Below the pieces are notes generated by a model. The model made no database searches, was not told the DNA's origin, and saw only the letters and a program-made list of their open reading frames with translations. Positions 1-8,388 of a DNA stretch of 64,000 nucleotides are shown piece by piece. The translations under genes and the position numbers were made by a program. Positions within the stretch are counted from its first letter, which is position 1. Each line of letters begins with the position of its first letter. The DNA is from an uncultured Flavobacteriaceae bacterium (lineage in GTDB: Bacteria > Bacteroidota > Bacteroidia > Flavobacteriales > Flavobacteriaceae): contig CALIJE010000020.1 in NCBI GenBank assembly GCA_938017825.1, forward strand, positions 1-64,000. The letters are read 5' to 3'.

Positions 1-1
1 G

Positions 2-2254
2 GGGGACAACTACGACCTGGGGCCCGTGTCACAGGAACTGCACGGGGGGACCTACCTGTTCATATCGGAACAGGGATGCTCCACCACACTCACTCTGAAC
101 GTTCAGGACCCCGCCGATGGATGTTTCAACTTCTTGGAAAATGAAAATCCGTTGTTTCCCTTAGAACGGGGTACCGTTGTTGCAGGAATCGACGGTGTTA
201 ACGGCATTTCCTCGGACACGAACGGCTCGCCCTGTGCCCTTGAACTGGTGCAGAACGATGCCGGGCAGCCCTTTGCACGCTACCGCATCACGATCGATAT
301 CGCGGAAAACGGCCTGGCGCCGGGCGACGAGCTGTTCCTGAGCCTTGATGGCAAGGGCATAACGGGCACCGCACGTATCGAGGTGGCGGTCGACGATGCG
401 CCGAACACCTCATTGTCGAGCCATAGCTTCACAAGCGATTGGGGGACCCATAGCGCGACGATAACGGTACCGACCGGTGCCGCCACGCTCGACCTCTGGC
501 TGTTCCCGAACTACAATGGTGCGACGGCCGGCACTTCCTTGTTCGACAATCTAATTGTGGAACACATTGACAATACGCCGACCGCGGTGATCGATGCGAC
601 GGTCTTACAAGGGGAGGTTCCCCTGACGGTCGATTTCACGGGCAGCGGCTCTACCGATAATATTGGCATCACGGGCTACCAGTGGGACTTCGGAGGTACA
701 GGAAGTTCAACCGACGCCGACCCGACATTTACATTTAACTCTACAGGCACCTATGACGTTACCTTGACCGTAACCGATATAGACGGGAATACCGATACCG
801 CCATGGTACAGATCATTGTAGATCCAGTTGACTGTAATACACTTGGATTGGAAACAGAATATAGCATCAATAATTCCGGAACATCCATAACAGGACAATC
901 CCAGGTTACAGTAGAAGAAGGAAATTCTATTCTTTTAAGCATAATTCCCGATGGAATTCCTTTTTCCATATCATCTACTTCAACGAATGGCAATTCAAAA
1001 CCACTGGATACCAGCGACCTAGACTTAGCAAACCTCGATGAAGATGATCAAGGATTATATACATTTACAACAGACACAGGATGCCAAGTAACGCTTCAGT
1101 TAGATGTAAACTCCGCTTCCAATGAATGTACTCTATTAAATTTGGTGCCAGAATATTATCTAAATAATGGCCCTATACAGTTGGCAAGCAACGGTGAAAC
1201 GCTAACCGTCGATTACGGTGACAGTATTCGCCTAAGTGCTTTGCCGTTCGTAAATAACGGAACAGATGTTCCTGTTACCGTAACCCTTCCTGACGGTAGT
1301 GTACAAGCTGATAATTATGAAATCGCATCTTTAAGTCTGGCCGACAACGGCAATTATATTTTTACCTCCGAAAACAATTGTATTGCAAACGTAATACTTG
1401 ATGTAAATATCTGCAATGCTCTTGAACTGACTCCGGAAATAAATATAAATGGCAATGGCTTCAATGCGACTGCCAACGATGAAACCTTAACCTTGGAAAC
1501 AGGTGATACGATTGTTTTATCCGCTACCCCTGAATTATTCGATGGAGCTGCGGTAACACTAACAGGCATCACTTTACCCGATGGCAGTATACAAACGGAC
1601 AATTACGAAATTGTATCACTGGCAACGACCGACTCCGGAGCCTATTTGTTTACGACCGATACTGGCTGTACCGCAACCTTAAATTTGAGTGTCAATGAAC
1701 CAGTTCAATGTACCAACAATAGCGTTACCCCTGAATACACCATAAACGATCAAACGACTCAGAGCGGGGGAAGTTCGGTTCTATTGACCGTCGGCACTAA
1801 GGTCGTTTTAGGAATTGTGCAAGACGAGGAATTTACCATTACCCTACCAAGTGGAGAAGAAATTGCAAATGAATACACCATTGACAGTATACAAATGAAT
1901 CAAGCTGGTATCTATAATTTTACAACTGCGCAAGGATGCACCACCAGCTTTAATATAAGTGTTAATGAAGACCTAGTAATTTCCCCGTTGAAAGATTTGA
2001 TTGTTTATCCAAATCCAGTTCGGGACGGTATACTCCATTTTGGACTTGAAACTTATATGAATCAAGAATTAAGAGTTCAGGTGACCGATATTTATGGAAA
2101 AAACATAATTCAGAAGACCTTCCCTTCAGATCATCAAGCTGAGGAAGTTATTGATCTAAGCATGCTAAGTGAGGGTACATATATTGTTTTGATCACTAGA
2201 AATATTGACAACCAAATTACATATAAGAAGGTTATTAAATTGAGCGGTTCTTAA
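2..2254 (+). CDS. Secreted Ig-like/PKD multidomain protein with T9SS sorting domain (5' end missing)
   Basis: The reading frame is open from base 2, so the gene starts before the window; the GTG at 26 lies inside a domain and is not the start. In order: the tail of an Ig-like repeat (to about 115), a beta-sandwich, carbohydrate-binding-like segment (about 120-570), a PKD domain (about 575-830), four Ig-like repeats of roughly 95 residues (about 830-1970), and a C-terminal domain of about 85 residues with the YPNPV opening typical of type IX secretion type A sorting domains. The repeats share a pattern of LPDG, DNYE, D-G-Y-F and GC. It is expected to be exported through the T9SS and attached to the cell surface, perhaps as an adhesin or polysaccharide-binding protein. 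No catalytic domain is visible in the part present. Bases up to about 720 are much richer in GC than the remainder. Confidence 0.85.
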   Translation, partial: GDNYDLGPVSQELHGGTYLFISEQGCSTTLTLNVQDPADGCFNFLENENPLFPLERGTVVAGIDGVNGISSDTNGSPCALELVQNDAGQPFARYRITIDIAENGLAPGDELFLSLDGKGITGTARIEVAVDDAPNTSLSSHSFTSDWGTHSATITVPTGAATLDLWLFPNYNGATAGTSLFDNLIVEHIDNTPTAVIDATVLQGEVPLTVDFTGSGSTDNIGITGYQWDFGGTGSSTDADPTFTFNSTGTYDVTLTVTDIDGNTDTAMVQIIVDPVDCNTLGLETEYSINNSGTSITGQSQVTVEEGNSILLSIIPDGIPFSISSTSTNGNSKPLDTSDLDLANLDEDDQGLYTFTTDTGCQVTLQLDVNSASNECTLLNLVPEYYLNNGPIQLASNGETLTVDYGDSIRLSALPFVNNGTDVPVTVTLPDGSVQADNYEIASLSLADNGNYIFTSENNCIANVILDVNICNALELTPEININGNGFNATANDETLTLETGDTIVLSATPELFDGAAVTLTGITLPDGSIQTDNYEIVSLATTDSGAYLFTTDTGCTATLNLSVNEPVQCTNNSVTPEYTINDQTTQSGGSSVLLTVGTKVVLGIVQDEEFTITLPSGEEIANEYTIDSIQMNQAGIYNFTTAQGCTTSFNISVNEDLVISPLKDLIVYPNPVRDGILHFGLETYMNQELRVQVTDIYGKNIIQKTFPSDHQAEEVIDLSMLSEGTYIVLITRNIDNQITYKKVIKLSGS

Positions 2255-2336
2255 TACTATAAATGGTGCAAAATATATTTTGGGTACCACCGTTTTTTAA
2301 AATAACATATTGATATTTGCTTTAAATTAAGATACG

Positions 2337-3374
2337 GTGAAAATTTTAGTTACTGGTGCTGCAGGATTTATAGGATTTCATGTCGCCAAAAGATTATTGG
2401 AAGCCAATCACGAAGTAGTTGGCCTGGACAATATCAATGATTACTACGATGTTGGTCTCAAATATGCGCGCCTAAATGAACTTGGAATCGACCAAAAAGA
2501 TGCCGAGGTATTTGATTCACCATGTCAAAGTTCCATATTTGTTGGCAAATTTAAATTCGTTCGTTCGGCTTTAGAAAATCGGGAATTTCTTCCTACGCTA
2601 TTCCAAAAAGAAAAATTTGATGTTGTTTGCAATTTGGCTGCTCAGGCCGGTGTGCGCTATAGCCTCGAAAACCCAGAGGCCTATATTGATAGCAATATTG
2701 TTGGCTTTTTGAACATTTTAGAATGTTGCAGACATCATGAAATTAAACACCTGGTGTATGCAAGTAGTTCGAGTGTATATGGGCTTAATGAAAAAATACC
2801 CTTTGAAACAACCGATTCTGTAGATCATCCCGTGAGTTTATACGCGGCCTCAAAAAAGAGCAATGAGCTGATGGCGCATACCTATAGTCACTTGTTTGGT
2901 GTACCTACCACGGGGTTGCGATTTTTCACAGTATACGGACCTTGGGGGAGGCCAGATATGGCCATGTTTCTATTTACCGAGGCCATTCTAAAAGGGGAGC
3001 CTATTAAGGTCTTCAACAATGGAGATATGGAACGTGACTTTACCTACATTGATGACATCGTAGAAGGGGTTGTCAGAATAATTGAAAAAGTAAAACCTGT
3101 ATCTAAACGATTAGATTACAGCGTCTACAACATTGGCAATAACCAATCAGTGAAACTTATGCGATTTATTGAAGCTATTGAGCATAAACTCGGTACAAAG
3201 GCCAAGAAAAACCTGTTGCCCATGCAGCCAGGAGATGTACGCAGAACTTGGGCCAACGTTGAAGGACTAATAAAAGACTACGGCTACCAGCCGAATACGC
3301 CAATTGAAGAAGGAATTAGCGCCTTCATTGATTGGTATCAAAAATACTATGAAAGCGATAGCCAAACTACCTAA
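2337..3374 (+). CDS. NAD-dependent epimerase, UDP-glucuronate 4-epimerase (CapI-like)
   Basis: Extended short-chain dehydrogenase predicted to convert UDP-glucuronate to UDP-galacturonate in the cytoplasm. Visible features are the NAD-binding glycine motif TGAAGFIG at residues 6-13, SSSSVYG at 143-149, and the catalytic Tyr169/Lys173 pair (YAASK). The N-terminal DNINDYYD segment is characteristic of the CapI/LspL group. At 345 residues it is close to family length. The start is GTG, placed because the glycine motif follows at once, as in relatives. It opens a block of four sugar-nucleotide genes, and the UDP-glucose dehydrogenase two genes downstream would supply its substrate. Only 82 bases separate it from the surface-protein gene upstream. 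The substrate is inferred from family resemblance and context. Confidence 0.88.
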   Translation: MKILVTGAAGFIGFHVAKRLLEANHEVVGLDNINDYYDVGLKYARLNELGIDQKDAEVFDSPCQSSIFVGKFKFVRSALENREFLPTLFQKEKFDVVCNLAAQAGVRYSLENPEAYIDSNIVGFLNILECCRHHEIKHLVYASSSSVYGLNEKIPFETTDSVDHPVSLYAASKKSNELMAHTYSHLFGVPTTGLRFFTVYGPWGRPDMAMFLFTEAILKGEPIKVFNNGDMERDFTYIDDIVEGVVRIIEKVKPVSKRLDYSVYNIGNNQSVKLMRFIEAIEHKLGTKAKKNLLPMQPGDVRRTWANVEGLIKDYGYQPNTPIEEGISAFIDWYQKYYESDSQTT

Positions 3375-3438
3375 TTCACCCGACGTATTTCTTCGCTACC
3401 TATTTTGTCGAAAATTAAGCACGGCATGACAAGCATTG

Positions 3439-3470
3439 TTGGCTATTTAGGTTTCTTTTACCCATCTTTG
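3439..3470 (+). promoter_or_regulatory. Candidate Bacteroidota-type promoter for the sugar-nucleotide genes
   Basis: TTG at 3439-3441 is followed after 21 bases by CATCTTTG at 3463-3470, one mismatch from the TAnnTTTG -7 element. It ends 19 bases before the ATG at 3490. It could drive the 3490-7112 genes independently of the upstream epimerase. Confidence 0.45.
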
Positions 3471-3489
3471 CACCTCAAATTATATATGT

Positions 3490-4491
3490 ATGAATTTATC
3501 TAATTTAAAGCTTGATTCTACCTACCGCATTCTAGTAACAGGAGGCGCTGGTTTTATAGGATCTAATCTATGTGAATCGCTTCTAAATAATGGTAATGTA
3601 GTCGTATGTCTCGATAACTTTGCAACGGGTAAAAAAGAAAATATAGCGCATCTATTCGAAAAAGAAAATTTCATTTTTCATGAAGGTGATATTCGAAATC
3701 TCGAAGATTGTGCCACGGCCTGTAAAGATGTAGACTATGTTTTGCATCAAGCAGCTTTGGGTTCGGTACCTAGATCTATTAACGATCCAATAACCAGCAA
3801 TTCGGTAAATGTCTCAGGTTTTTTAAATATGCTTGTGGCCTCTAGAGATGCAGGGGTAAAACGTTTCGTTTATGCAGCAAGTTCATCGACCTATGGCGAC
3901 TCGGAGAAACTGCCTAAAGTTGAAGATGTCATCGGTAAACCTCTTTCTCCATATGCCATTACCAAGTATGTAAATGAGCTATATGCGGATATATTCAGTA
4001 AAACATATGGTCTTGAGACCATAGGTCTTCGCTATTTCAATGTATATGGGAGAAAACAGGACCCAAATGGGGCTTACGCTGCGGTGATACCAAAATTTGT
4101 AATGCAATTTATGCGCCACGAATCTCCGGTAATCAATGGTGACGGAACTTATTCCCGAGACTTCACGTATATAGACAATGTTATTCAAATGAACGTCAGA
4201 GCTCTAATTACGCATAATAAAGATGCTATCAACACCGTTTACAATGTGGCATGTGGGGAGCGAACCAATTTAAATCAACTTGCCAATTTATTAAAAGAAT
4301 ATTTGGGAGAATTCGACCAAAAGATAAACACCGTGGAAATAAGCTATGGTCCTAACAGATTGGGCGATGTTCCACACTCGTTGGCTTCTGTTGAAAAAGC
4401 TGAAAAATTATTGGGTTACAAACCTGAAATTGATATTCAAACCGGACTAAAGGAAGCTGTTTCCTGGTACTGGGAAAATTTAGAAAAGTAA
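3490..4491 (+). CDS. SDR epimerase, UDP-N-acetylglucosamine 4-epimerase (WbpP/TviC-like)
   Basis: Extended SDR enzyme predicted to interconvert UDP-GlcNAc and UDP-GalNAc, or the corresponding uronic acids as TviC does. It has GGAGFIG at residues 18-24, the SSSTYGDS segment, and the catalytic pair Tyr155/Lys159 (YAITK). The KVEDVIGKPLSPYA stretch and the DNVIQMN segment near the C-terminal third are typical of the WbpP/TviC group. Length (333 residues) is normal. It lies 3 bases before ugd, suggesting translation from one transcript, and the TviB-like dehydrogenase follows ugd. That pairing recalls the TviB/TviC and WbpO/WbpP pathways to N-acetylgalactosaminuronic acid. The exact substrate is inferred. 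Confidence 0.85.
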   Translation: MNLSNLKLDSTYRILVTGGAGFIGSNLCESLLNNGNVVVCLDNFATGKKENIAHLFEKENFIFHEGDIRNLEDCATACKDVDYVLHQAALGSVPRSINDPITSNSVNVSGFLNMLVASRDAGVKRFVYAASSSTYGDSEKLPKVEDVIGKPLSPYAITKYVNELYADIFSKTYGLETIGLRYFNVYGRKQDPNGAYAAVIPKFVMQFMRHESPVINGDGTYSRDFTYIDNVIQMNVRALITHNKDAINTVYNVACGERTNLNQLANLLKEYLGEFDQKINTVEISYGPNRLGDVPHSLASVEKAEKLLGYKPEIDIQTGLKEAVSWYWENLEK

Positions 4492-4494
4492 AAG

Positions 4495-5823
4495 ATGAAT
4501 TTAACAGTTATAGGAACTGGTTATGTAGGTTTAGTTAGTGGAACATGTTTTGCAGAAATGGGAAATACCGTGACCTGTATTGATGTTGACACGAAGAAAA
4601 TCGAAAATCTTAAAAATGGGATCATACCCATTTATGAACCTGGTCTTGAGGCCATGGTAGAGCGAAATGTAAATAATAGAACCTTGCGTTTCAGCACCAA
4701 GTTATCCGAAAATTTAGAAAAGTGTGATATCGCCTTCATAGCAGTTGGTACACCAATGGGCGATGACGGTTCTGCTGATTTACAGTATGTGCTACAAGTT
4801 GCCAAGGAAATCGGTGAAAACATGACGCATTCCTTAATTATAGTTGATAAATCAACGGTACCAGTAGGAACGGCCGATAAAGTGCGAGCGACGATAAAAA
4901 AAGAACTCGAAAAAAGAGATTTGAACATAGGTTTTGATGTGGTATCGAATCCAGAATTCTTGAAGGAAGGCGATGCAATCAATGATTTTATGAAACCTGA
5001 TCGGGTTGTGGTGGGTTCAGATAATGAAGAAGCTACCGATAAGATGAGAGCTCTGTATTCTCCATTTTTTAGAAGTAGTGTGGAACGATTGATTACTATG
5101 GATGTGCGCTCGGCTGAAATGACAAAGTATGTCGCCAATGCCATGCTTGCGACCAAAATTTCGTTCATGAACGAAATTGCCAACATTTGCGAATTGGTTG
5201 GGGCTGATGTAAACAAGGTTCGCGTTGGAATCGGCTCTGATAGCAGAATCGGATACAGCTTTATATATCCCGGCAGCGGTTATGGTGGATCGTGTTTTCC
5301 CAAAGATGTAAAGGCATTGAAGAAAACCGCTGAAGAACATGGTTATACTGCCAAATTGATCACCTCTGTCGAAGAGGTGAACAACAAACAAAAATTCGTT
5401 ATCGCCAATAAAGTAATTCAGCGATTTGGCGAAGATTTAAAAGGCAAAACGTTTGCCGTTTGGGGTCTCGCTTTTAAGCCGGAAACCGATGATATGCGTG
5501 AAGCACCTGCGATATATATAATTAAGGAGTTGACAAAAAGAGGAGCCAAAATCAATGCCTATGATCCTAAGGCAATGGAAGAAGCACAGCATTATTATTT
5601 AAAAGATGAAGAAAATGTGAGTTACTTCAATTCGAAATACGAGACCTTAAAGGGTGCAGAAGCCATGATCTTGTTGACAGAATGGAAAGAATTCAGATCA
5701 CCGGATTTTGAAGAACTAAAGGTTCAACTCAACCATCCTATCATCTTTGATGGACGAAATCAATACAATCACGAGCGTATGCTCGAAAAAGGATTTGAAT
5801 ACTTTCAAATCGGAAAAAAATAA
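4495..5823 (+). CDS. ugd: UDP-glucose 6-dehydrogenase
   Basis: Oxidises UDP-glucose to UDP-glucuronate with two NAD+ in the cytoplasm. The Rossmann motif GTGYVG is at residues 7-12, and the catalytic cysteine lies in YGGSCFPKD at Cys267. The three family domains (N-terminal NAD-binding, central helical, C-terminal UDP-binding with the FDGRN segment) are all present within 442 residues. It sits between the WbpP-like epimerase (3 bases upstream) and the second dehydrogenase (5 bases downstream), so co-transcription is very likely. Its product can be used directly as UDP-GlcA, or epimerised to UDP-GalA by the CapI-like enzyme at 2337. Confidence 0.95.
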   Translation: MNLTVIGTGYVGLVSGTCFAEMGNTVTCIDVDTKKIENLKNGIIPIYEPGLEAMVERNVNNRTLRFSTKLSENLEKCDIAFIAVGTPMGDDGSADLQYVLQVAKEIGENMTHSLIIVDKSTVPVGTADKVRATIKKELEKRDLNIGFDVVSNPEFLKEGDAINDFMKPDRVVVGSDNEEATDKMRALYSPFFRSSVERLITMDVRSAEMTKYVANAMLATKISFMNEIANICELVGADVNKVRVGIGSDSRIGYSFIYPGSGYGGSCFPKDVKALKKTAEEHGYTAKLITSVEEVNNKQKFVIANKVIQRFGEDLKGKTFAVWGLAFKPETDDMREAPAIYIIKELTKRGAKINAYDPKAMEEAQHYYLKDEENVSYFNSKYETLKGAEAMILLTEWKEFRSPDFEELKVQLNHPIIFDGRNQYNHERMLEKGFEYFQIGKK

Positions 5824-5828
5824 AGAAT

Positions 5829-7112
5829 ATGCCCAATAATAAGATTGCAGTAATAGGTCTAGGATATGTAGGTCTGCCCTTGGCACACCTTTTTGCCGCT
5901 AAATACCCTGTTATCGGTTTTGATATTAACGAAAATAGAATCCAAGAATTAAACAAAGGAATCGACAGTACCCTAGAGGTAGACAATGATAAATTAAAGG
6001 CAAGGATTTCGTCATCTTCAGATATGACCAAAGGACTTTATTGTTCTAATGACATTCAAGACCTCAAGGATTGCAATTACTATATCATTACAGTGCCCAC
6101 GCCGGTAGACAGTAGTAACCGCCCTAACCTCACCCCTCTTTATAAAGCAAGTGAAACCGTTGGTAAGGTTTTGAAAAAAGGAGATATCGTTATTTATGAA
6201 TCCACAGTTTATCCTGGGGCTACAGAGGAAGATTGCGTTCCCGTACTTGAAAAAATAAGTGGACTAAAATTCAATGTTGACTTTTATGCTGGATATTCTC
6301 CTGAGCGTATAAACCCTGGGGATAAAGAGCATACTGTAGATAAAATACTAAAGGTTACCTCGGGATCAACGCCTGAAATAGGACAAGAAATAGATGCATT
6401 GTATAAATCTGTTATTACTGCAGGCACCTATTTGGCTTCTTCGATCAAAGTAGCAGAAGCGGCGAAGGTCATAGAAAATTCACAAAGAGATATCAATATT
6501 GCATTCGTAAACGAGTTGTCCAAAATATTCAACCTAATGGATATAGATACACAGGAGGTTTTGAAAGCAGCCGGAACCAAGTGGAATTTCTTGCCGTTTA
6601 GGCCAGGTCTCGTTGGAGGACATTGTATAGGGGTTGACCCATATTATCTTGTTCAAAAAGCACAAGAGTATGGTTACCATCCTGAAATAATTCTTGCAGG
6701 TAGACGAATGAACGATGGTATGGGGCAACATGTATCCTCAGAAGTGATTAAGTTAATGGTCGCGAACAATAACAGGGTCAATGGAGCCAACATTTTAGTA
6801 CTAGGAATTACGTTTAAAGAGAATTGCCCTGATGTACGGAATACAAAAGTGGTAGATGTCGTGGAAAACCTAAAAGGTTTTAGTACTAATGTTTGTGTTT
6901 ATGACCCATGGGCCAACCCCGAGGAAGTGCACAAGGAATACGGTTTCAGTACCACAAAAGAAATACCACGCGATGTTAAGTTCGATGCTATAGTACTGGC
7001 AGTCGCACACAAAGAATTTTTAGATATTTCCCTAAGAGATTTGCTCAACCCTAATGGGATTATCTATGACGTAAAAGGTATTTTGGAGGAAAAAGTAGAA
7101 GGTAGACTCTAA
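5829..7112 (+). CDS. UDP-N-acetylhexosamine 6-dehydrogenase (TviB/WbpO-like)
   Basis: Nucleotide sugar dehydrogenase of the Vi-antigen TviB/WbpA/WbpO branch, predicted to oxidise UDP-GalNAc or UDP-GlcNAc to the uronic acid. It has GLGYVGLP at residues 10-17, the YESTVYPG segment, and the catalytic cysteine in VGGHCIGVDPYY (Cys266). This motif separates it from the Ugd branch, whose cysteine sits in GGSCFPKD. At 427 residues it is full length. The WbpP/TviC-like epimerase in the same operon favours UDP-GalNAcA as the end product, but the choice of epimer cannot be read from the sequence. It ends 23 bases from the convergent deacetylase. Confidence 0.9.
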   Translation: MPNNKIAVIGLGYVGLPLAHLFAAKYPVIGFDINENRIQELNKGIDSTLEVDNDKLKARISSSSDMTKGLYCSNDIQDLKDCNYYIITVPTPVDSSNRPNLTPLYKASETVGKVLKKGDIVIYESTVYPGATEEDCVPVLEKISGLKFNVDFYAGYSPERINPGDKEHTVDKILKVTSGSTPEIGQEIDALYKSVITAGTYLASSIKVAEAAKVIENSQRDINIAFVNELSKIFNLMDIDTQEVLKAAGTKWNFLPFRPGLVGGHCIGVDPYYLVQKAQEYGYHPEIILAGRRMNDGMGQHVSSEVIKLMVANNNRVNGANILVLGITFKENCPDVRNTKVVDVVENLKGFSTNVCVYDPWANPEEVHKEYGFSTTKEIPRDVKFDAIVLAVAHKEFLDISLRDLLNPNGIIYDVKGILEEKVEGRL

Positions 7113-7135
7113 TTTCAAGAAGGCTGTTTTGGGCT

Positions 7136-8053
7136 TCAGTCCATAGAAGACGGACAGTAATTAGATAAAAGACTTGCCTTCTTAGAGGCATTTGCGATAA
7201 AATACATGGTATGCCTAAGGGGCCATGCGCAAATTACTTGATCTCTTCTCACAAGTAATTGATTCTTTTCAATTTCACTCCCATCGCTAATGTGGCAACC
7301 CCTTTCACCGGTAGAGCAAGATGTGTACCCTGCTTCAAAGACTAAGTCGAAGGCCTTCTTGTTAAAATCGAAAAAACGACCATAGGGGTAAGCAAAATGG
7401 GATATCGCATCACAATGCTTTTCCAAGATTTCTTTTGAAGTATGCAAATCATCTTGCAATTCGCTCACGGTCATGTGAGCAACATTCTTATGGTTCATTG
7501 TATGAGAACCAATTTCATGTCCCCATTTTTGAAGTTGCTCAACCTCTTCCCAATCCACAAATTCGACAGCGGGCATTTTTAGGCGTTCATTACAAAATCC
7601 AGTTATCCATTCCCGGTCATTAGTTCCAATACTATCAGGGTTAACAAAAAAACAGGCTTTGGCATCGAAACGATTTAATATTTTGGCAGCGACCAAATTA
7701 TTTTTAAAGCCGTCATCGGAGCTCCAAGAAATATATGGTCTGTCTATATTTCCTTTCAAAATTCTATTTACGGCCTCAGAATGCGAAATAAATGTGTGGT
7801 CTTTGGACAACTCCTGTAATAACGCCTCGAAATTTGCGGCCTCATCATTAAAAACGTGATGAATAAATAGAAATTGAATTCTAGGTTTTCTATACCATTC
7901 ATCAACTCCCATTATTCTGTTCTGAAGAGACAACATGTCCAAGGCATATTTTCTGGCAATGTCTCTGAGGGAAATTCCCTGATATTTTTGTACAGCACTA
8001 AAGTCGTCGGTGAAGATCAAGTTGGTTCTTAAGTTTGGGGTTAAAATTAGCAA
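7136..8053 (-). CDS. Polysaccharide deacetylase family protein (NodB homology)
   Basis: Carbohydrate esterase 4-like protein of 305 residues. The NodB metal-site motifs are recognisable: SSDDG at 111-115 (usually TFDDG), the HTMNH zinc histidines at 184-188, and the YPYG motif at 222-225. No signal peptide or membrane segment is seen at the N-terminus, so it may act in the cytoplasm, for instance on a sugar nucleotide or lipid-linked intermediate, rather than on exported polymer. The first 100 residues form a family-variable region. The gene is reversed relative to the surrounding polysaccharide genes and ends tail-to-tail with the UDP-HexNAc dehydrogenase. Deacetylation of a HexNAc in the polymer is an inference from context. 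Confidence 0.78.
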   Translation of the reverse strand: MLILTPNLRTNLIFTDDFSAVQKYQGISLRDIARKYALDMLSLQNRIMGVDEWYRKPRIQFLFIHHVFNDEAANFEALLQELSKDHTFISHSEAVNRILKGNIDRPYISWSSDDGFKNNLVAAKILNRFDAKACFFVNPDSIGTNDREWITGFCNERLKMPAVEFVDWEEVEQLQKWGHEIGSHTMNHKNVAHMTVSELQDDLHTSKEILEKHCDAISHFAYPYGRFFDFNKKAFDLVFEAGYTSCSTGERGCHISDGSEIEKNQLLVRRDQVICAWPLRHTMYFIANASKKASLLSNYCPSSMD

Positions 8054-8388
8054 TTAAATTATTCTTGAACCGATTTACTGCTTTTTCAAGATAGGTATTG
8101 CCAAAAAATATACTGATTTAGTGCAGATTAGAAGTACTAAATTGATTGCTTTTGGAGTTATATGTTAAAAAAAAATGCATTTCATCGAATATATTGGTAG
8201 TTAAAAATCTTTTTTGGGAAAATGTAGCGTACTTACAACCATTATTTAAGTGAAATTGGTAGTTCGTCGAAAAGTGGATGGTGATTCATCGAAAAAATTA
8301 GTTTAAGATAAAAAATATTGAAAATAATGTTCAAATTTGGATTCCCAAAACTTACACACTTAAATCTTAACCTAATATAGATTCCCTT
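8054..8388. promoter_or_regulatory. Divergent AT-rich intergenic region with three TTCRTCGAA motifs
   Basis: This 335-base gap separates two divergent genes and should hold promoters for both. TTCATCGAA occurs at 8181-8189 and 8285-8293, and TTCGTCGAA, a near-perfect palindrome, at 8263-8271. The string ATTGGTAGTT occurs twice, around 8193 and 8255. A weak -7-like CAAATTTG lies at 8332-8339 without a well-spaced TTG. No coding potential is visible. Confidence 0.4.

Noticed and set aside
26-28. GTG as the start of the first surface-protein gene.
   Set aside because: The frame is open to base 2 and the codons before 26 match the same Ig-like repeat found in the lipoprotein at 8389, so this is the middle of a domain.
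4632-5216. A 194-codon open frame on the minus strand inside ugd.
   Set aside because: It lies wholly antisense to a clearly conserved enzyme and shows no domain pattern, so it is a shadow of the ugd codons.
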